From assembly GCA_031761405.1 (NCBI GenBank), contig JASEVX010000013.1, forward strand, positions 51,399,956 to 51,463,955: a DNA stretch of 64,000 nucleotides. Direction: 5' to 3'. The notes under the pieces are model-generated. The model did not search any database and had not been told where the DNA came from. It was given only the letters and a program-made list of their open reading frames with translations. Shown here piece by piece: positions 49,573 through 61,864 of this stretch (positions are counted from its first letter, which is position 1; each line of letters begins with the position of its first letter). Made by a program: the position numbers and the translations under genes. The stretch comes from Serripes groenlandicus (lineage: Eukaryota; Mollusca; Bivalvia; Cardiida; Cardiidae).

Positions 49573-50505
49573 CTGTCAATCCGAGGATGGTGAGTATGAA
49601 CCCCAGCTAGGCCAACGTTCTTTCTTACATTTAATAAACGTCAGTGACAAGTGGGTTCGTCCTTAACCAATGAGCTAACAGTTATTGTAATGAAATAACC
49701 AGTTGCTTGGAAAGACTGTCGTGTGGAGTACCGGTGTTAAAAAAACTTTTTTCACAAACTGCTATCATTCTTATCTATTCGAACGAAAGGAAAAGAACAC
49801 AATTACAACCATGCCTCCTGCTAAATCCGTCGTATGGAAACATTTCAAGCGCACAGCAGACGACAAGTCAGTTAAATGCATGTAGTGCACATATTACGGA
49901 CACCGGTTATTTAGAAAACCGAAAGAAAATAAAAACATTCTGATTGTTGATTTATGTTCCTTATTTTCATAGATGATAAAAATATTCGTTTATTAAATGT
50001 ATTGTTTATCATTCTTGGTATTGTTTTCCATCCACCATTTGACTTGCTTTGCCCCCCCCCCCCCCCCCCCCCCTCCCCCCTCCCCACACGACTTTAAAGA
50101 GATATACAGTCTGCACCCAAACGTTTGGATGTTTACGCAAATTCTGGATGTATTTGTTGAATTATTTTGTTTTCAAAGATCAAACAACTATTTTTTTTCA
50201 AATATCAAATATTAAACGTAGAGACGAAAGCAAACGGATGTTTGTTCTTATAAAATCAATTCAATTTAAGTGCATGAGGACATACTATTCTGAGAGACAA
50301 GACGTTTGATGAACGAATTTACACAATGTGATTTCTTGCGAGTACCCGAGTACTCGATCGGAAGAGTTCACGAGTACCCGAGTACTAATATCGGTACTCG
50401 TTCCCATCCCTAGAAAAAAGCCATGATGCACAAGGAAAGGTGACCTGCACATCGTGATATGTCACCAATAATTGTTTAAAAAGGCATTACACACCAATCA
50501 ATGAG
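49573..50505 (+). repeat. Degenerate tRNA-SINE split by a hAT element
   Basis: The two halves, about 49573-49744 and 50414-50505, join to give the same sequence as the unsplit copy at 21380-21640 (GGAGTACCGGTGTT... then ...AAAGCCATGATGCACAAGG). Confidence 0.7.
49745..50413 (+). mobile_element. hAT-type transposon remnant with BED-finger start
   Basis: Fills the gap in the SINE relative to its paralogue. The right end, TCGTTCCCATCCCTAG, looks like a hAT terminus (CAGGGATGGGAACGA read inward), preceded by palindromic CGAGTACCCGAGTACT. An ATG at 49811 opens MPPAKSVVWKHFKR followed by KSVKCM and a stop. That resembles a BED zinc finger (W..F then C..C) of hAT transposases, where the second Cys region is disrupted. 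A 21-base C run (about 50053-50073) lies inside. No matching left inverted end or clear 8-bp duplication is visible, so the left side is probably damaged. Confidence 0.65.
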
Positions 50506-50887
50506 GAAGGTAATGTGATAATAGTTCTGACTTAAATTGCATATATTTGAGAATTCAGGAAACAAACTTAAATAAATTACCAGAGAGTTAAATTAGTAAT
50601 CAAACAAACTTCATTTTATATGAAAATATACAAGTTCAACTTATAAGAATACAACTGCATGAACATAAATTAAATTGCAAGTTTTATTATGAAATTCAGA
50701 TACAAATCCCCTTGCAATATCGTTTCGTACAGATACCTAATAGTCATTGCTACTTTGACCTTTGACTTAGATCAGTGAAACGGAAACGTGTCTAATAAAC
50801 CGGTATATGAAATAAAATAAACTAGTGTATGATTTATGGAGGAATTATGTCCCCATACGAATTGCTAGAGCAACGAATACAGACACA
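50505..50887. repeat. Continuation of the 21640-22110 paralogue
   Basis: Aligned with 21640-22107 apart from a deletion of about 70 bp. It ends exactly where the H3 element is inserted. No gene is seen. Confidence 0.65.
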
Positions 50888-51932
50888 CAAGAGAAAGTTG
50901 ATGCCAAGGCATCAATGTCGCCGGAAAAGACTGCATTGATTTATTTATGTATTCTTGACTTTTCTTAGTCTATTAAAACATTAAAAACGTTGAAATGAAA
51001 ACATTTACTTATAAATTTTATATTCATACTTACATTAGGGTATCTATAAAAAATTAACGAAATGTGTACACATTTATCTTGGCTTAAATTTAATTTTGCT
51101 GTTATTACTTATTCAAATAATAGTATTCATTCATATAATTTCAATGTTTGTCAATCTTATTCGAATCACAAGGTAAATATCCTGATATTGCTTTAAAGGG
51201 AGGTAATTCGAAGAAAACAAAAGTCTTCAAAAGGAGAAATATATCAGCATTACCGTCTACAGTTTAAATTGTTCTATTGTTTGTGGATTTAAAAATGTTC
51301 TTTTTTTCTTATTTCTACATGTACAACGAAATATTGCGGCTTCTCTTTGACGCTTTGCGTCAAACATTCGTCTTGTACTTGTCTAAAATAAAATAATATC
51401 ACTCGCTTTTTCATATCGAAATGCGCATGCGCGAAAATCGATGTTAAAGGTCACGAACCTACACAACAGAATAGGGTCTATATTTAGCTTAGAAACAGTT
51501 CCTACTTTAGATATTCATGGATTAACATTATTAAATGAATTCTACACAAATCAAGACATGTCTTTGAACATGAAAACAACATTTAGTAAGTTAAAATTGC
51601 TATTAAAAGGAGAATCCGAAATTGACCTCAATGATGACACATAAGAGTCTGCATTAGGGGGTGTTGGTTCACGTCTTGAAGGGACCACTTTTGTCTTCGT
51701 AAATAAGACAAAAAACTTAAATGCGAGTGAAATAAAAAAAACTGCAAACATTAAAAAATCGGAATATTTATTTCATTTTAGATGTGTCATTTATTAGTGT
51801 TCGTAAACAACCACAATTGTAATATGTTCAAATCATCTAGATTTGTTTCTTTCTAATAATAAGCCGCCCTCCCATGTGATTTCCGAAAAGCTATTAAAAA
51901 TAGAAGTCGCGGGCTTCTGCCCGGCGACTAAT
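50888..51932 (-). mobile_element. H3 hairpin-ended element, copy 2
   Basis: Minus strand: starts TTAGTCGCCGGGC with a hairpin (51905-51929). It ends with CCGGCGAC, a TTGATGCC/GGCATCAA hairpin and CTCTTG. The empty site is seen at 22106-22112 (CAGACACAT then AATAGTCACTG). It shares an end-proximal part with the element at 15059 (TTGTCTTCGTAAATAA, CGGAATATTTATTTCATTTT) but is about 0.5 kb shorter. A 67-codon ORF at 51441-51644 has ordinary composition but no recognised domain. Confidence 0.7.
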
Positions 51933-52100
51933 AATAGTCACTGTCACCTGGAACTTTGACCTAGCTCGGTAAAATGCATCCCTCCAAACTCGCTTGGCAA
52001 TGAATGTGTTTATGGTATATGAAGGGAACTCCGTCCACTTATGACAGTGCTAGTGCTAGAGTGATGATGTCGTTTTATATGAGGCGCCGTTTTATTATTT
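51933..52100. repeat. Fragment of the 150-bp tandem repeat
   Basis: Aligned with 22110-22240 (GGAACTTTGACCTA, AAGGGAACTCCGTCCACT), directly left of the GATATC array. Confidence 0.7.
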
Positions 52101-52885
52101 ATTCCTTATCTTTTGATATCAGAAATTCGATTTTTTGATAATAAAGAAATAAAGAGTATTTTCTGATATCAAAAAATAGATTTTCTGATAGCAAAAATTC
52201 ATTTTTTTATATCAGAAAATCTATTTTTTGATATCAGGAATTCGAATATTTAATATCAGAAAATATTCATTATTTTCTGATATCAACAAATTGATTTCCT
52301 GATATCAAGAAATTGATTACCTGATATCAAAACATGATTTTCTGATATCAAAAAATCGAATTCCTGATATCAAAAAATATCAAGAAATATGCTCTATTTT
52401 TCCTTATCAGATGATTTTCTGATATCAAGAATTCGAATTCCTGATATCAGAAAATGAATATTTGATATCAGAAAATGTATTTCTTGATATCAGAAAATCG
52501 TCAGTATTCTTTGATATCAGAAAATAGATTATTTGATATCAGAAAATGGATTTCCTGATATCAAAAAATGATTTTCTGATATTAAGAAATATAAATGATT
52601 TTCTGATATCAAGAAATCGAATTCCTGATATCAGAAAATGAATATCTGATATCAGAAAATGTATTTCTTGATATCAGAAAATGTATTTCTTGATATCAGA
52701 AAATGTATTTCTTGATATCAGAAAATCGTCAGTATTTTTTGATATCAGAAAATCGTCAGTATTTTTTTATATCAAAAATTCGATTTCTTGATATCAGAAA
52801 ATCATTTATATTTCTTGATATCTGAAAAAAATATATATTTATTGATATCAAAAATTCCATTTATTGATATCAGAAAATCATTTTT
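52101..52885. repeat. Palindromic GATATC array, about 26 sites
   Basis: TTTTTGATATCAAAAA and TTTCTGATATCAGAAA palindromes recur every 16-32 bp. I count about 26 exact GATATC. It replaces roughly 150 bp of ordinary sequence present in the paralogue at 22240-22385. No coding frame exists. Confidence 0.9.
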
Positions 52886-54205
52886 TTTATAGCGATGATA
52901 TCATTTCGTACAATAGTAGTTCCAAGGTCGTTGAAACACTAAGTTGTACGAGAGTGATTGTTGTGAACATGTGTTAAAAGCTTCATAGCACTTGGATAAG
53001 ATATGAAGTCGCTCGACCGATGATGTCGTTTCGTACAGACATTTGATAGTCACTGTGACCTTGACCTACATCAATAATACACACACTCATTCAAGAGGGG
53101 CTGCTGTTGAAGATGCGTGTGAAGTTTTATAAAAATCGAATAAAACTGCAGTCTATATAGAATGATGACATTGTTGAGACACGTACATCCCTATAAATCC
53201 TTGGAGACCTTGCGTGAGGGGATTATAATATTCAATCAAAAGTCCAATCTGAAACATATTTCTTTGAAATGATATTGGCAAATACATGGAAAGTCGGTAT
53301 CAATGAATGGTAAAAAAAGAGTGTATAAATATGAAATAGTATGGCAAAAGGAGAAATTGTTAATGTTGAGTCATCGTTTGCATAGGTGTCAGAAAGCGCT
53401 TACATGTGAACAAAAAGGCAAAACTACAGACAAATCATATATTTGTTGTACCTGTCATCATAATTTCATGGATTTAAGCACCTGTAAACAAAATCCCTCT
53501 TTAGCCTTTATGTGGTACGAAGTCTCCGAGAATGGTACGATATTGCAGTTGTACGATATTGCGGTGGTACGAAGTATCCGACATCCTTTTAAGTCACTCA
53601 AAGTAACCTCCCTTGAAATGGCTTTACTTCCTCTTAAACCGAAAGTTGATTTAGGAAAAAACAAAACGTGAAAACACTGTAAATTCTTGCCTGTCACTCT
53701 GTACAGTGAAATATACACAAACGTACAAAAACACAGGTAGGTTCTCAAATTAGTTCACTGTCAAGACCGATGAACTCATGTATTTTAAGTCATTTAAAGT
53801 GACCTCCCTTGAGATTTGTTTACTTCCTTTTAAACCGAAAGTTGATATAGGAAAAACCAAACGTGAAAGAAATGTTAATTCATGCCTGTCACTTGATACA
53901 GCAACGCATTTGTACAAGAACACAGGTAGAATAATTTAGTTACTTTCAAGACACATTTTGTTAACCCTTTGACTGCTGAAATCGATTTTGTGAAACCTGT
54001 GCCACTAGTATAGAGTCTGACTTAAGTCGGAGTCAACTTAACATTTTCATCTTGATATTCCTGGATCTAGCAATGGCCTCTGCCAAACGCAAAGGTGGAC
54101 ACTCTTATTTTAGAAAGTCAGCATTGAAAGGGTTACGCTTTGTTTACATGTTGTTTAGTAAGATTTCCGCTAAATCGATTTTAGCTCCTTTATAAACAGA
54201 CACGT
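52886..54205. repeat. Block shared with 22380-23981
   Basis: The remaining 150-bp repeat units are followed by the GTTGAGTCATCG and TGGTACGATATTGC stretches. The 122-codon ORF at 53303-53671 spans several non-coding repeat segments and is broken in the paralogue. No gene is called. Confidence 0.65.
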
Positions 54206-54335
54206 CAAAATAATTCTGAGTCACTAATACTTACAGATTACGGTTGTATTTCATATTGTTAAATCCGTATGTGGCCTCAAAACTTGATGTTGTTTGATAA
54301 CAATTAATTGATTACCAACACATATATACATACAC

Positions 54336-54610
54336 TGGTCGAGCCCCGGTAGCTCAGTCGGTAGCGACGCGGGCTTTCAATCCAGGGGTTGTGAGTTCGA
54401 ATCCCGGCTCGTTGAACTTTCTTTCCGACGATTGACAAAAAAGTATTTCACCTATGGGCTAAGTCTCTGTGGAAAAGCAGCCAGTTGCTTGGGAATGTTG
54501 TGTGGAGTACTGGTGTGAGAAAACCAGGGAATGCACGAGTAGGTGAACTGGCCGCCCTGATATAACTGAGAAATTGTTAAAAACGGCGTTAAACCCAAAT
54601 CAGTCAATCA
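54336..54610 (+). mobile_element. tRNA-derived SINE of V-domain (RUDI/Meta-SINE-like) type with 10-bp target duplication
   Basis: ATACATACAC flanks both ends (54326-54335 and 54611-54620). The head is tRNA-like, with box A TAGCTCAGTCGG, box B GAGTTCGAATCCC and acceptor-like CGAGCC/GGCTCG. The body ends with the conserved GATATAACTGAGAAATTG and AACGGCGTTAAACCC domain and a CAAT-rich tail. Sites at about 10245 and 25290 lack it. It is the youngest-looking SINE here. Confidence 0.85.
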
Positions 54611-54620
54611 ATACATACAC

Positions 54621-55436
54621 CATTCGATTCACTGGACTCGTAAATAGATATATGTGATACCATTGTAAGAGTTTGTTGATTGGTGTAATTGGTGAGACTG
54701 GGTTCACAACGGTTCCTTATCGACCTACATTTCTAGTACAGTGGTTTGAATTATGTATTTATGAGTCCTCAGTTAATCAATTTTCACAATAATACAAATA
54801 CTCGTCTGAGTGAATTGGACGATTCTTTTGAGTACCAACAGGATAGTGTTTAATGCAATTATTAAATATATATTTTAGATCTATATTATCAATTTATACT
54901 GGACTCATTATAAGTGACTCCATCGACAAACTTAGATTAGATATGTAAATTTTGTAAAATTGCACAGCTTTTAGTGTTAAATTTAGTTATATTATAAGAT
55001 ATTTATTTATGAGCAAAGATCAGTGTTCCAACTCACTTTTATTTCAAGGGTAAACTTACCCCTTGAGTTAAAATCTGGGGATAAGATTTATTTTCCGGGT
55101 GTATGAAATTTTGAAGGCAAATTTATCATGATAAAATAGGATTAACAGCAAGCACATGTTTGAGACTATATTAAGATCAAATTCTCTGCACTGTAACAAA
55201 TTTCAATTGATACAGTACTGTAGTGACACTTTATTTTCTACATGCCATACATACCAATTAGAAGGCATAGAATAATAAACTAAGATTAATCTAATGTCCA
55301 AGTGAAAGCTGTCTGATTAAATTTAGATCGCAGCAGAAATTGTATCGGTAAAAAAAATAGGTCACTCGAAATCCGGGTAACTTTATAGTAAAAAATGCCT
55401 GACTGATTGTTGCAGCACTCTGTGTCACTGTTCTAG
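54621..55436. repeat. Paralogous block, partner of 10250-10975 and 25290-26105
   Basis: Near-continuous alignment with both partners, interrupted only by the SINE and then the H1 element. No gene is seen. Confidence 0.7.
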
Positions 55437-56920
55437 TTTTAGCTCACCTATGCACAAATTGCAAGGTGAGCTTTTGTGATCGCTCACCGATCGTCGTCCG
55501 TCGTCGTCGTTCGTCCGTTCACATTTTCCTACATTTTTTCTTCTCCTAAACCAATTAACCAAATTCAAAATGATTTTACAGGAATGTTCTCTTTCAAAAT
55601 TGTTCAAAGAATTATATTCCATGCAGAACTTTGGCTGCCATAACTTTTCTTGTCTGAAAGTAGAAGGCCAATGCCTTTGATATTTGGTATGTAGCATCAT
55701 CTAGTGAGCCTCTACCAAGATTGTTCAAATTATAGCCCTGGGGTCAAAAATTATCCCTCTCCGGGGATCACTTGTTTTACATAGGCTCATATAGGGGAAA
55801 AACTTAAAAACTCTTCTTGTCTAAAAGTAGAGAGCAAGGCCTTTGATATTGGGTATGTACAATCATCTAGTAGACCTCTACCAAGATTGTTCAAATTATA
55901 GCCCTGGGGTCAAAATGAAACCTCCCCTGGGGTCTATTGTTTTACATAGACTCATATAGAAAAACAACTTAAACAAACTTCTTGTCTAAAAGAAGAGGCC
56001 CCAGGCCATTGATATTTGGTATGTAACATCATCTAGTAGACTTCTAACAAGATTGTTCAGATTATAGCCCTGGGGTAAAAAATGACCTCTTCCCTGAGGT
56101 CACTTGTTTGACATAGATAGGGGAAAAACTTTAAAAATATTCTTGTCTGAAAGAAGAAGGCCCAGGCCTTTGATATTTGGTATGTAGCATCATCTAGTGG
56201 TCCTCTACCTAGCTTGTTCAAATTATAGCCCTGGGGTCAGAATTGACCCCTCCCAAGGGGTCACTTGTTTTACATAGACTCATATAGGGAAAAACCTTAA
56301 AAAAAATCTTGTCTAAAAGGTATTTGGTATGTAGCATCATCCAGTGGAACTCTACCAAGCTTGTTCAAATTTTTAGCCCTGGGGTTAAAAATGTCCCCTC
56401 TCCGGGGGTCACTTGTTTTACATAGACTCATATACGTTAAAAACTTTAACAATCTTCTTGTCTAAAAATAGAAGGCCTAGGTCTTTGATATTTGGTATGT
56501 AGCATGATTGTGGACCTCTGCTATTTGTTCTCCATAGACTCATAGAGATTTTTTTAAAAAATCTTCTTGTCTAGAAGTAGAGGTCCCTGGCCTTTGTTAT
56601 TTGGTATGTAGCATCATCTAGTGGACCTCTGCCAAGATTGTTCAAAGTATAGCCATGGGGTAAAATATGACCCCTCCCCGGGGGTCACTTGTTTACATAG
56701 ATAGGGAAAAACCTTAAAAATCTTCTTGTCTAAAAGATATTTGGTATGTAGAATCATCTAGTGGACCAAGGTTGTTCAAATTATAGCACTGGGGTCAAAA
56801 ATGACCCCTCTCCGGGGATCACTTGTTTTTCATAGACTCATATAGGGGACAGAACACTGAACACTTTTTAAGTTTGATTAAATCAGGTGAGAGATAGAGG
56901 ACTCTCATGGTCCTATTGTT
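55437..56920 (+). mobile_element. H1 hairpin-ended element, 1.48 kb
   Basis: The 5' end is TTTT then AGCTCACCT, TGCA, loop, TGCA, AGGTGAGCT (55441-55472). The 3' end has TCAGGTGAG, an AGGAC/GTCCT hairpin and ATTGTT. Inside are about eight units of a roughly 160-bp repeat (GATATTTGGTATGTAGCATC). Paralogues near 10970 and 26100 show the empty T-rich site. It is non-coding; the minus-strand ORF at 55425 is an artefact. Confidence 0.75.
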
Positions 56921-57198
56921 TCTTAAATGTTACGTATGCTAATCTAGCCGTAAACAATATGAAGCGTATATGATAATTCAAATCAGTTAAATCATATGTT
57001 TTAGGAGGTTTACATCTTAGAAATTGAGAAATATACGGAGGTCACCGGATGTTGTAAACTCCTTTTGGCGTTCGTGGTTCCTATCGCTCAGATGATTCGC
57101 CACCAAAATGCCTCATTTTCAAAATAAAAAACAAAATGGAAAATGAAATGGAAATACTCTTAAGCATCAAATAACTTATTTTAATACTTTTTATATGC
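56921..57198. repeat. Paralogous block between H1 and H2
   Basis: Resumes the alignment with 10975-11251 and 26105-26410 at TCTTAAATGTTACG. Confidence 0.7.
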
Positions 57199-60100
57199 TT
57201 TTTAGTTTGTCTGATTTTTCGGGGGGAAAAGACGTCGTCGTCAGCAGCGGCTTTGGTTAAGTTTGGCGTTTAGGTCACTTACATGGAAACCATCAAACCT
57301 ATTACTTTGAAACTAGGAAAGGTTGTTCATCTAATACCCTGATTCACATTGTATGCTAAAGATGCTGAGTGTGGCTTGTCTTTTGGGGGTAAAAAAAAAA
57401 AATTGATGTATTTTAGTTGTTTTTGAGAATTGGTGGTGTTGGTTAAGCTTTGCGTTTAGGTCACTTACATGGAAACTATCAAACCTAATATTTTGAAACT
57501 TGGAAAAGTTGTTCATCTAATACCCTTATTCACATTGTATGCTAAAGATGCTGAGAGTGGCCCTTCCGGGGATAAAAAAACATAAATTTTAATGTATTTT
57601 TGTTGTTTTTGAGAATTGGTGGTGTTGGTTAAGCTTTGCGTTTAGGTCACTTACATGGAAACTATCAAACGTAATATTTTGAAACTTGGAAAACTGGTTA
57701 ATCTAATACCCTTCTTCACATTATATGCTAAAGATGCTGAGTGTGGCCTGTCTTTTGGGGTAAAAAACATAAATTTTGATGTATTAAGGTCACTTACATG
57801 GAAACCATCAAACCTATTACTTTGAAACTAGGAAAACTTGTTCATCTAATACCCTTATTCACATTGTAGGCTAAATATTCTGAGTGCGGCCTATTTTTGG
57901 GGATAAAAACATCAATATATTGATGTATTTTGGTTGATTTTGAGAATTGGTTGTGTTGGTTAAGTTTTGCGATTAGGTCACTTACATGGAAACTATCAAA
58001 CCTATTACTTTTAAAATTGGAATACTTATTCATCTAATACCCTTCTTCACATTGTCTGATAAAAATAATGAGCGGGCCTGTTGGTTTTTTAGCTCACCTG
58101 AGCTTTGCTCAAGGTGAGTTATTGTGATCGCCTTTTGTCCGGCGTCCGGCGTCCGTCGTCCATCGTCCGTCGTGCGTCGTGCGTCAACTTCTTCTCCTCA
58201 GTAACCAGTGGGTCAATTTGGATGAAACTTCACAGAAAGCATCCTCTCAATGACCTCACCAGAATTCTTTCAAATTTTTGGGATCCATGCAAAATTCTGG
58301 TTATCCCGAATTGGTTGGCAGATTTTCAAATAATTTTGTAGAAATGTTCCTTGGATGACCCTCTCTCAGATTCCTTCAAGCCGTGTTGATTGGTCGAAAA
58401 ACATGGCCGCCAGGGGGGGCGGGGCTATTTTGCCTTATATGGCTATTGTGCAAACTTAAAAAATCTTCTCCTCCAAAAGTGTCAGGCCGATTTTCAAATA
58501 ATTTTGTAGAAATGTTCCTTGGGTGATCCTCTATCAGATACCTTCAAGCCATGTTGATTGGTCAAAAAACATGGCCGCCAGGGGGCAGGGCTATTTTGCC
58601 TTTTATGGCTATAATGAAAACTTAAAAAATCTTCTCCTACATAAGTGTCAGGCCGATTTTCAAATAATTTTGTAGAAATGTTCCTTGGGTGACCCTCTAT
58701 CAGATTCCTCCAAGCAATGTTGATTGGTCGAAAAACATGGCCGCCAGGGGGCGGGGGCTATTTTGCCTTATATGGCCAAAGTGAAAACTTAAAAAATCTT
58801 CAACATCTTCTCCTCAGTAACCAGTAGGTCAATTTGGATGAAACTTCACAGAAAGCATCCTCTCACTGACCTCACTAGAATTCCTTCAAATTTTTGGGAT
58901 CCATGCAAAATTCTGGTTATCCCGAATTGGTTGGCAGATTTTCAAATAATTTTGTAGAAATGTTCCTTGGATGACCCTCTATCAGATTCCTTCAAGCCGT
59001 GTTGATTGGTCGAAAAACATGGCCGCCAGGGGGGGCGGGGCTATTTTGCCTTATATGGCTATAGTGCAAACTTAAAAAATCTTCTCCTCCAAAAGTGTCA
59101 GGCCGATTTTCAAATAATTTTGTAGAAATGTTCCTTGGGTGATCTTCTATCAGATTCCTTCAAGCCATGTTGATTGGTCAAAAAACATGGCCGCCAGGGG
59201 GGCAGGGCTATTTTGCCTTTTATGGCTATAATGAAAACTTAAAAAATCTTCTCCTCCATAAGTGTCAGGCCGATTTTCAAATAATTTTGTAGAAATGTTC
59301 CTTGGGTGACCCTCTATCAGATTCCTCCAAGCAATGTTGATTGGTCGAAAAACATGGCCGCCAGGGGGCGGGGGCTATTTTGCCTTATATGGCCAAAGTG
59401 AAAACTTAAAAAATCTTCAACATCTTCTCCTCAGTAACCAGTAGGTCAATTGGGATGAAACTTCACAGAAAGCATCCTCTTAATGACTTCACCAGAATTC
59501 CTTCAAATTTTAGGGATCCATGCAGAATTCTGGTTTCCTTGGCAACGAAACGAAAAAAACTTCAAAATTCTTCTTCTCCCAAACTGGTTGGCAGATTTTC
59601 AAATAATTTTGTAGAAATGTTCATTGGGTGACCCTCTACCAGATTCCTTCAAGCCATGTTGATTGGTCAAAAAACACGGCCGCCAGGGGGGCGGGGCTAT
59701 TTTGCCTTATATGGCTATAGTGAAAACTTAAAAAATCTTCTCATCCGAAAGTGTCAGGCTGATTTTCAAATGATTTTGTAGAAATGTTCCTTGGGTGACC
59801 CTCTATCAGATTCCTTCAAGCCATGTTAATTGGTCGAAAAACATGGCCGCCAGGGGGGGGGGGGCGGGGCTATTTTGCCTTATATGGCTATAGTGCAAAC
59901 TTAAAAAATCTTTTTCTCCAAAAGTGTCGGCCCGATTTTCAAATAATTTTGTAGAAATGTTCCTTGGATGACTCACTTTCAGATTCCTTCAAGCCATGTT
60001 GATTGGTAAAAAAACATGGCCGCCAGTAGGCAGGGCTATTTTGCATTAAATGGCTATAGTGAAAACTTAAAAAATCTTCTCCTCTGGCCGATTTTCAAAT

Positions 60101-60530
60101 AATTTTGTAGAAATGTTCCTAGGGTGACCCTCTATCAGATTCCTTCAAGCCAAGTTGATTGGTCGGAAACTATGGCTGCCAGGGATCGAGGCTTATATAG
60201 CTAAAGTGGAAAAAAAAATCAGGTGAGCGATTCAAGGGCCATCATGGCCGTCTTGTTTATATATATTTTGGTCGATTTTGAGAATTGGACATAGTTTCTT
60301 CATTTTTTGGTACATTGATTTCAAATTTTCCCCAAACAGTGAAAACATAATGTACTTCAACATATTATGAATATCTTAAATCGGATTGTGTTTTGGGAGT
60401 CAAGGTCACTGTTACTAAAATAGGAAAACATTATTATATTTAATATCTTTAGTTACAGTTGACTTAATGTAACCATCTTTTGTTTGTAGTAACTATTTAT
60501 TTAAGATCATTAATGGTATTGTGTTTTTGG
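57199..60530 (+). mobile_element. H2 element copy C, split by an H1 element and missing its 3' end
   Basis: It starts TTTTAGTTTGTCTGATTTTTCG, with a damaged hairpin. It holds about five internal 180-bp units (57240-58080), is interrupted by H1 at 58088-60257, then resumes at 60258. A deletion near 60530, equivalent to about 12020-12545 of the copy A region, removes its 3' end. Confidence 0.65.
58088..60257 (+). mobile_element. H1 hairpin-ended element, 2.17 kb, nested in H2
   Basis: The 5' end is TTTTAGCTCACCTGAGC with its partner arm GCTCAAGGTGAG (58090-58118). The 3' end has ATCAGGTGAGCGA, a GGCC/GGCC hairpin around ATCAT, and GTCTTGTT. GCTCACCTGA and TCAGGTGAGC are a perfect 10-bp inverted pair. 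The inside is a tandem series of roughly 150-170-bp units (ACATGGCCGCCAGGGGG), with a larger duplication of about 610 bp (58196-58800 and 58806-59420). The empty site is visible near 11745 and 26945. It is non-coding. Confidence 0.8.
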
Positions 60531-61864
60531 GCTAACACAAAATAAGGCTCAATCTAGTAATGACATATTTTGGAGCAATGGTCAATTTATGCATGACTCT
60601 CTTTTCAACCAAGCTAGTTTACGTAGAGCAGATGAATAGTTGACTGTTGATAATGAGTATAAATCATAAAAGCAAAGCTACAAGACGGGCGACGTGTTTT
60701 ATACGTTTTCATAGCATCAGAATGTTACACTGTATTGAATCTACAACAGTAGATGGATGTTAAGAAATGTCGAATTCTTACACGTAGATACGTAATTTTG
60801 AGTTCAGTGGTTCTAATTGTGTTGTCAGGCATCCAGAGTGAAATACCGGTGCTCTTGAAAGCAGAGTAGACTCCATTCTGAACCATAAATGGGTTTTTTT
60901 GCTCATAGGTAACAGGGGCGAGATATTTTTTTTTCAATAACACATGAACCTTTCTGAAATGAAAGTGGCAAAATTCCATGGGGCCAGCCATTTTGGATAT
61001 GTATAAAAAGCAAACGTAAAACACAGATTGAAAATTATTATGGTCTAGTTAATCTTCTTAAAAAAACGACATTTAAGTTCATAAAAGTGCTGTGTTATTT
61101 TTGTGTGATCTAACTTTTGTACACAAAATTTAATAAATAAATGGAACTTTATAATAAACGACCGCAATTCGACGTCAGAACATACCTTTTCACTGTACAG
61201 TAGCCAAAGAACGTCATTTCCGTAAACACTTCATTTGGCGTAACGTCAAATGGAGCGACGTCGTTTCCCGCCAAAAAATGGTATGAACATTAAATACCTC
61301 AAATTCCTATGCATGAGCTATAGATTCACTCATACAAAGTATAAGTATTTATCAAATTTTGTTGAAAAGGGATAACTTTCACATTGAGCAATTGTACCTT
61401 TGGCGACAATATAAATCGTCTGCTGCAAAGTAGTCAGAAACCGTCTCTATTAGGGAAAGGGTTAAGCAGAAATGTGACCCCATACATAATTTGTTCCAGT
61501 CATATTGACTGGTTGAAAAAGGTAGTTGCCAGATGGCATCAGAAAAGGGCTGTTACACATTTGCTTCTTTACCATGATATAGATAACTGATTAAGGACCT
61601 TAAGCATCTTGGCCCTCATGTTTAAACTTCGTTCATTATCAATGTTATTCATTGATTTTATGAGAGCCTTTACTTTATTATTTTCTGTTCGTAAAAATAG
61701 ACGACAGCAAAACGAATTCCGAAGATTTTGTGATCATGCAGAAAACATGAGACTAACATTATTATCGTCAATTACTTATAAATCATTTTGTATTGCCAAA
61801 GTATGCTCTTTAATTTTTATTTACAATCATCGCACTGTTTTTTCGTAAATAGATAGCACCTATA
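60531..61864. repeat. Block shared with 12540-13755
   Basis: Aligned at an offset of about 48120. About 175 bp at 60980-61155 are absent from the partner. It contains the repeated ORF pair at 61384-61590 and 61609-61848, for which no function is recognised. Confidence 0.7.

Noticed and set aside
53303..53671. 122-codon ORF as a gene
   Set aside because: It runs through several non-coding repeat segments and the paralogue at 22838 loses the frame.
54336..54420. Functional tRNA gene
   Set aside because: The tRNA-like head is fused to a SINE body and flanked by a target duplication, and the anticodon arm does not fold cleanly. It is the SINE promoter.
55425..55700. Minus-strand 91-codon ORF
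   Set aside because: It crosses the border of the H1 element and its internal repeats; no domain is seen.
57331..58033. Two related minus-strand ORFs (61 and 63 aa)
   Set aside because: They are translations of the 180-bp tandem units inside the H2 element.
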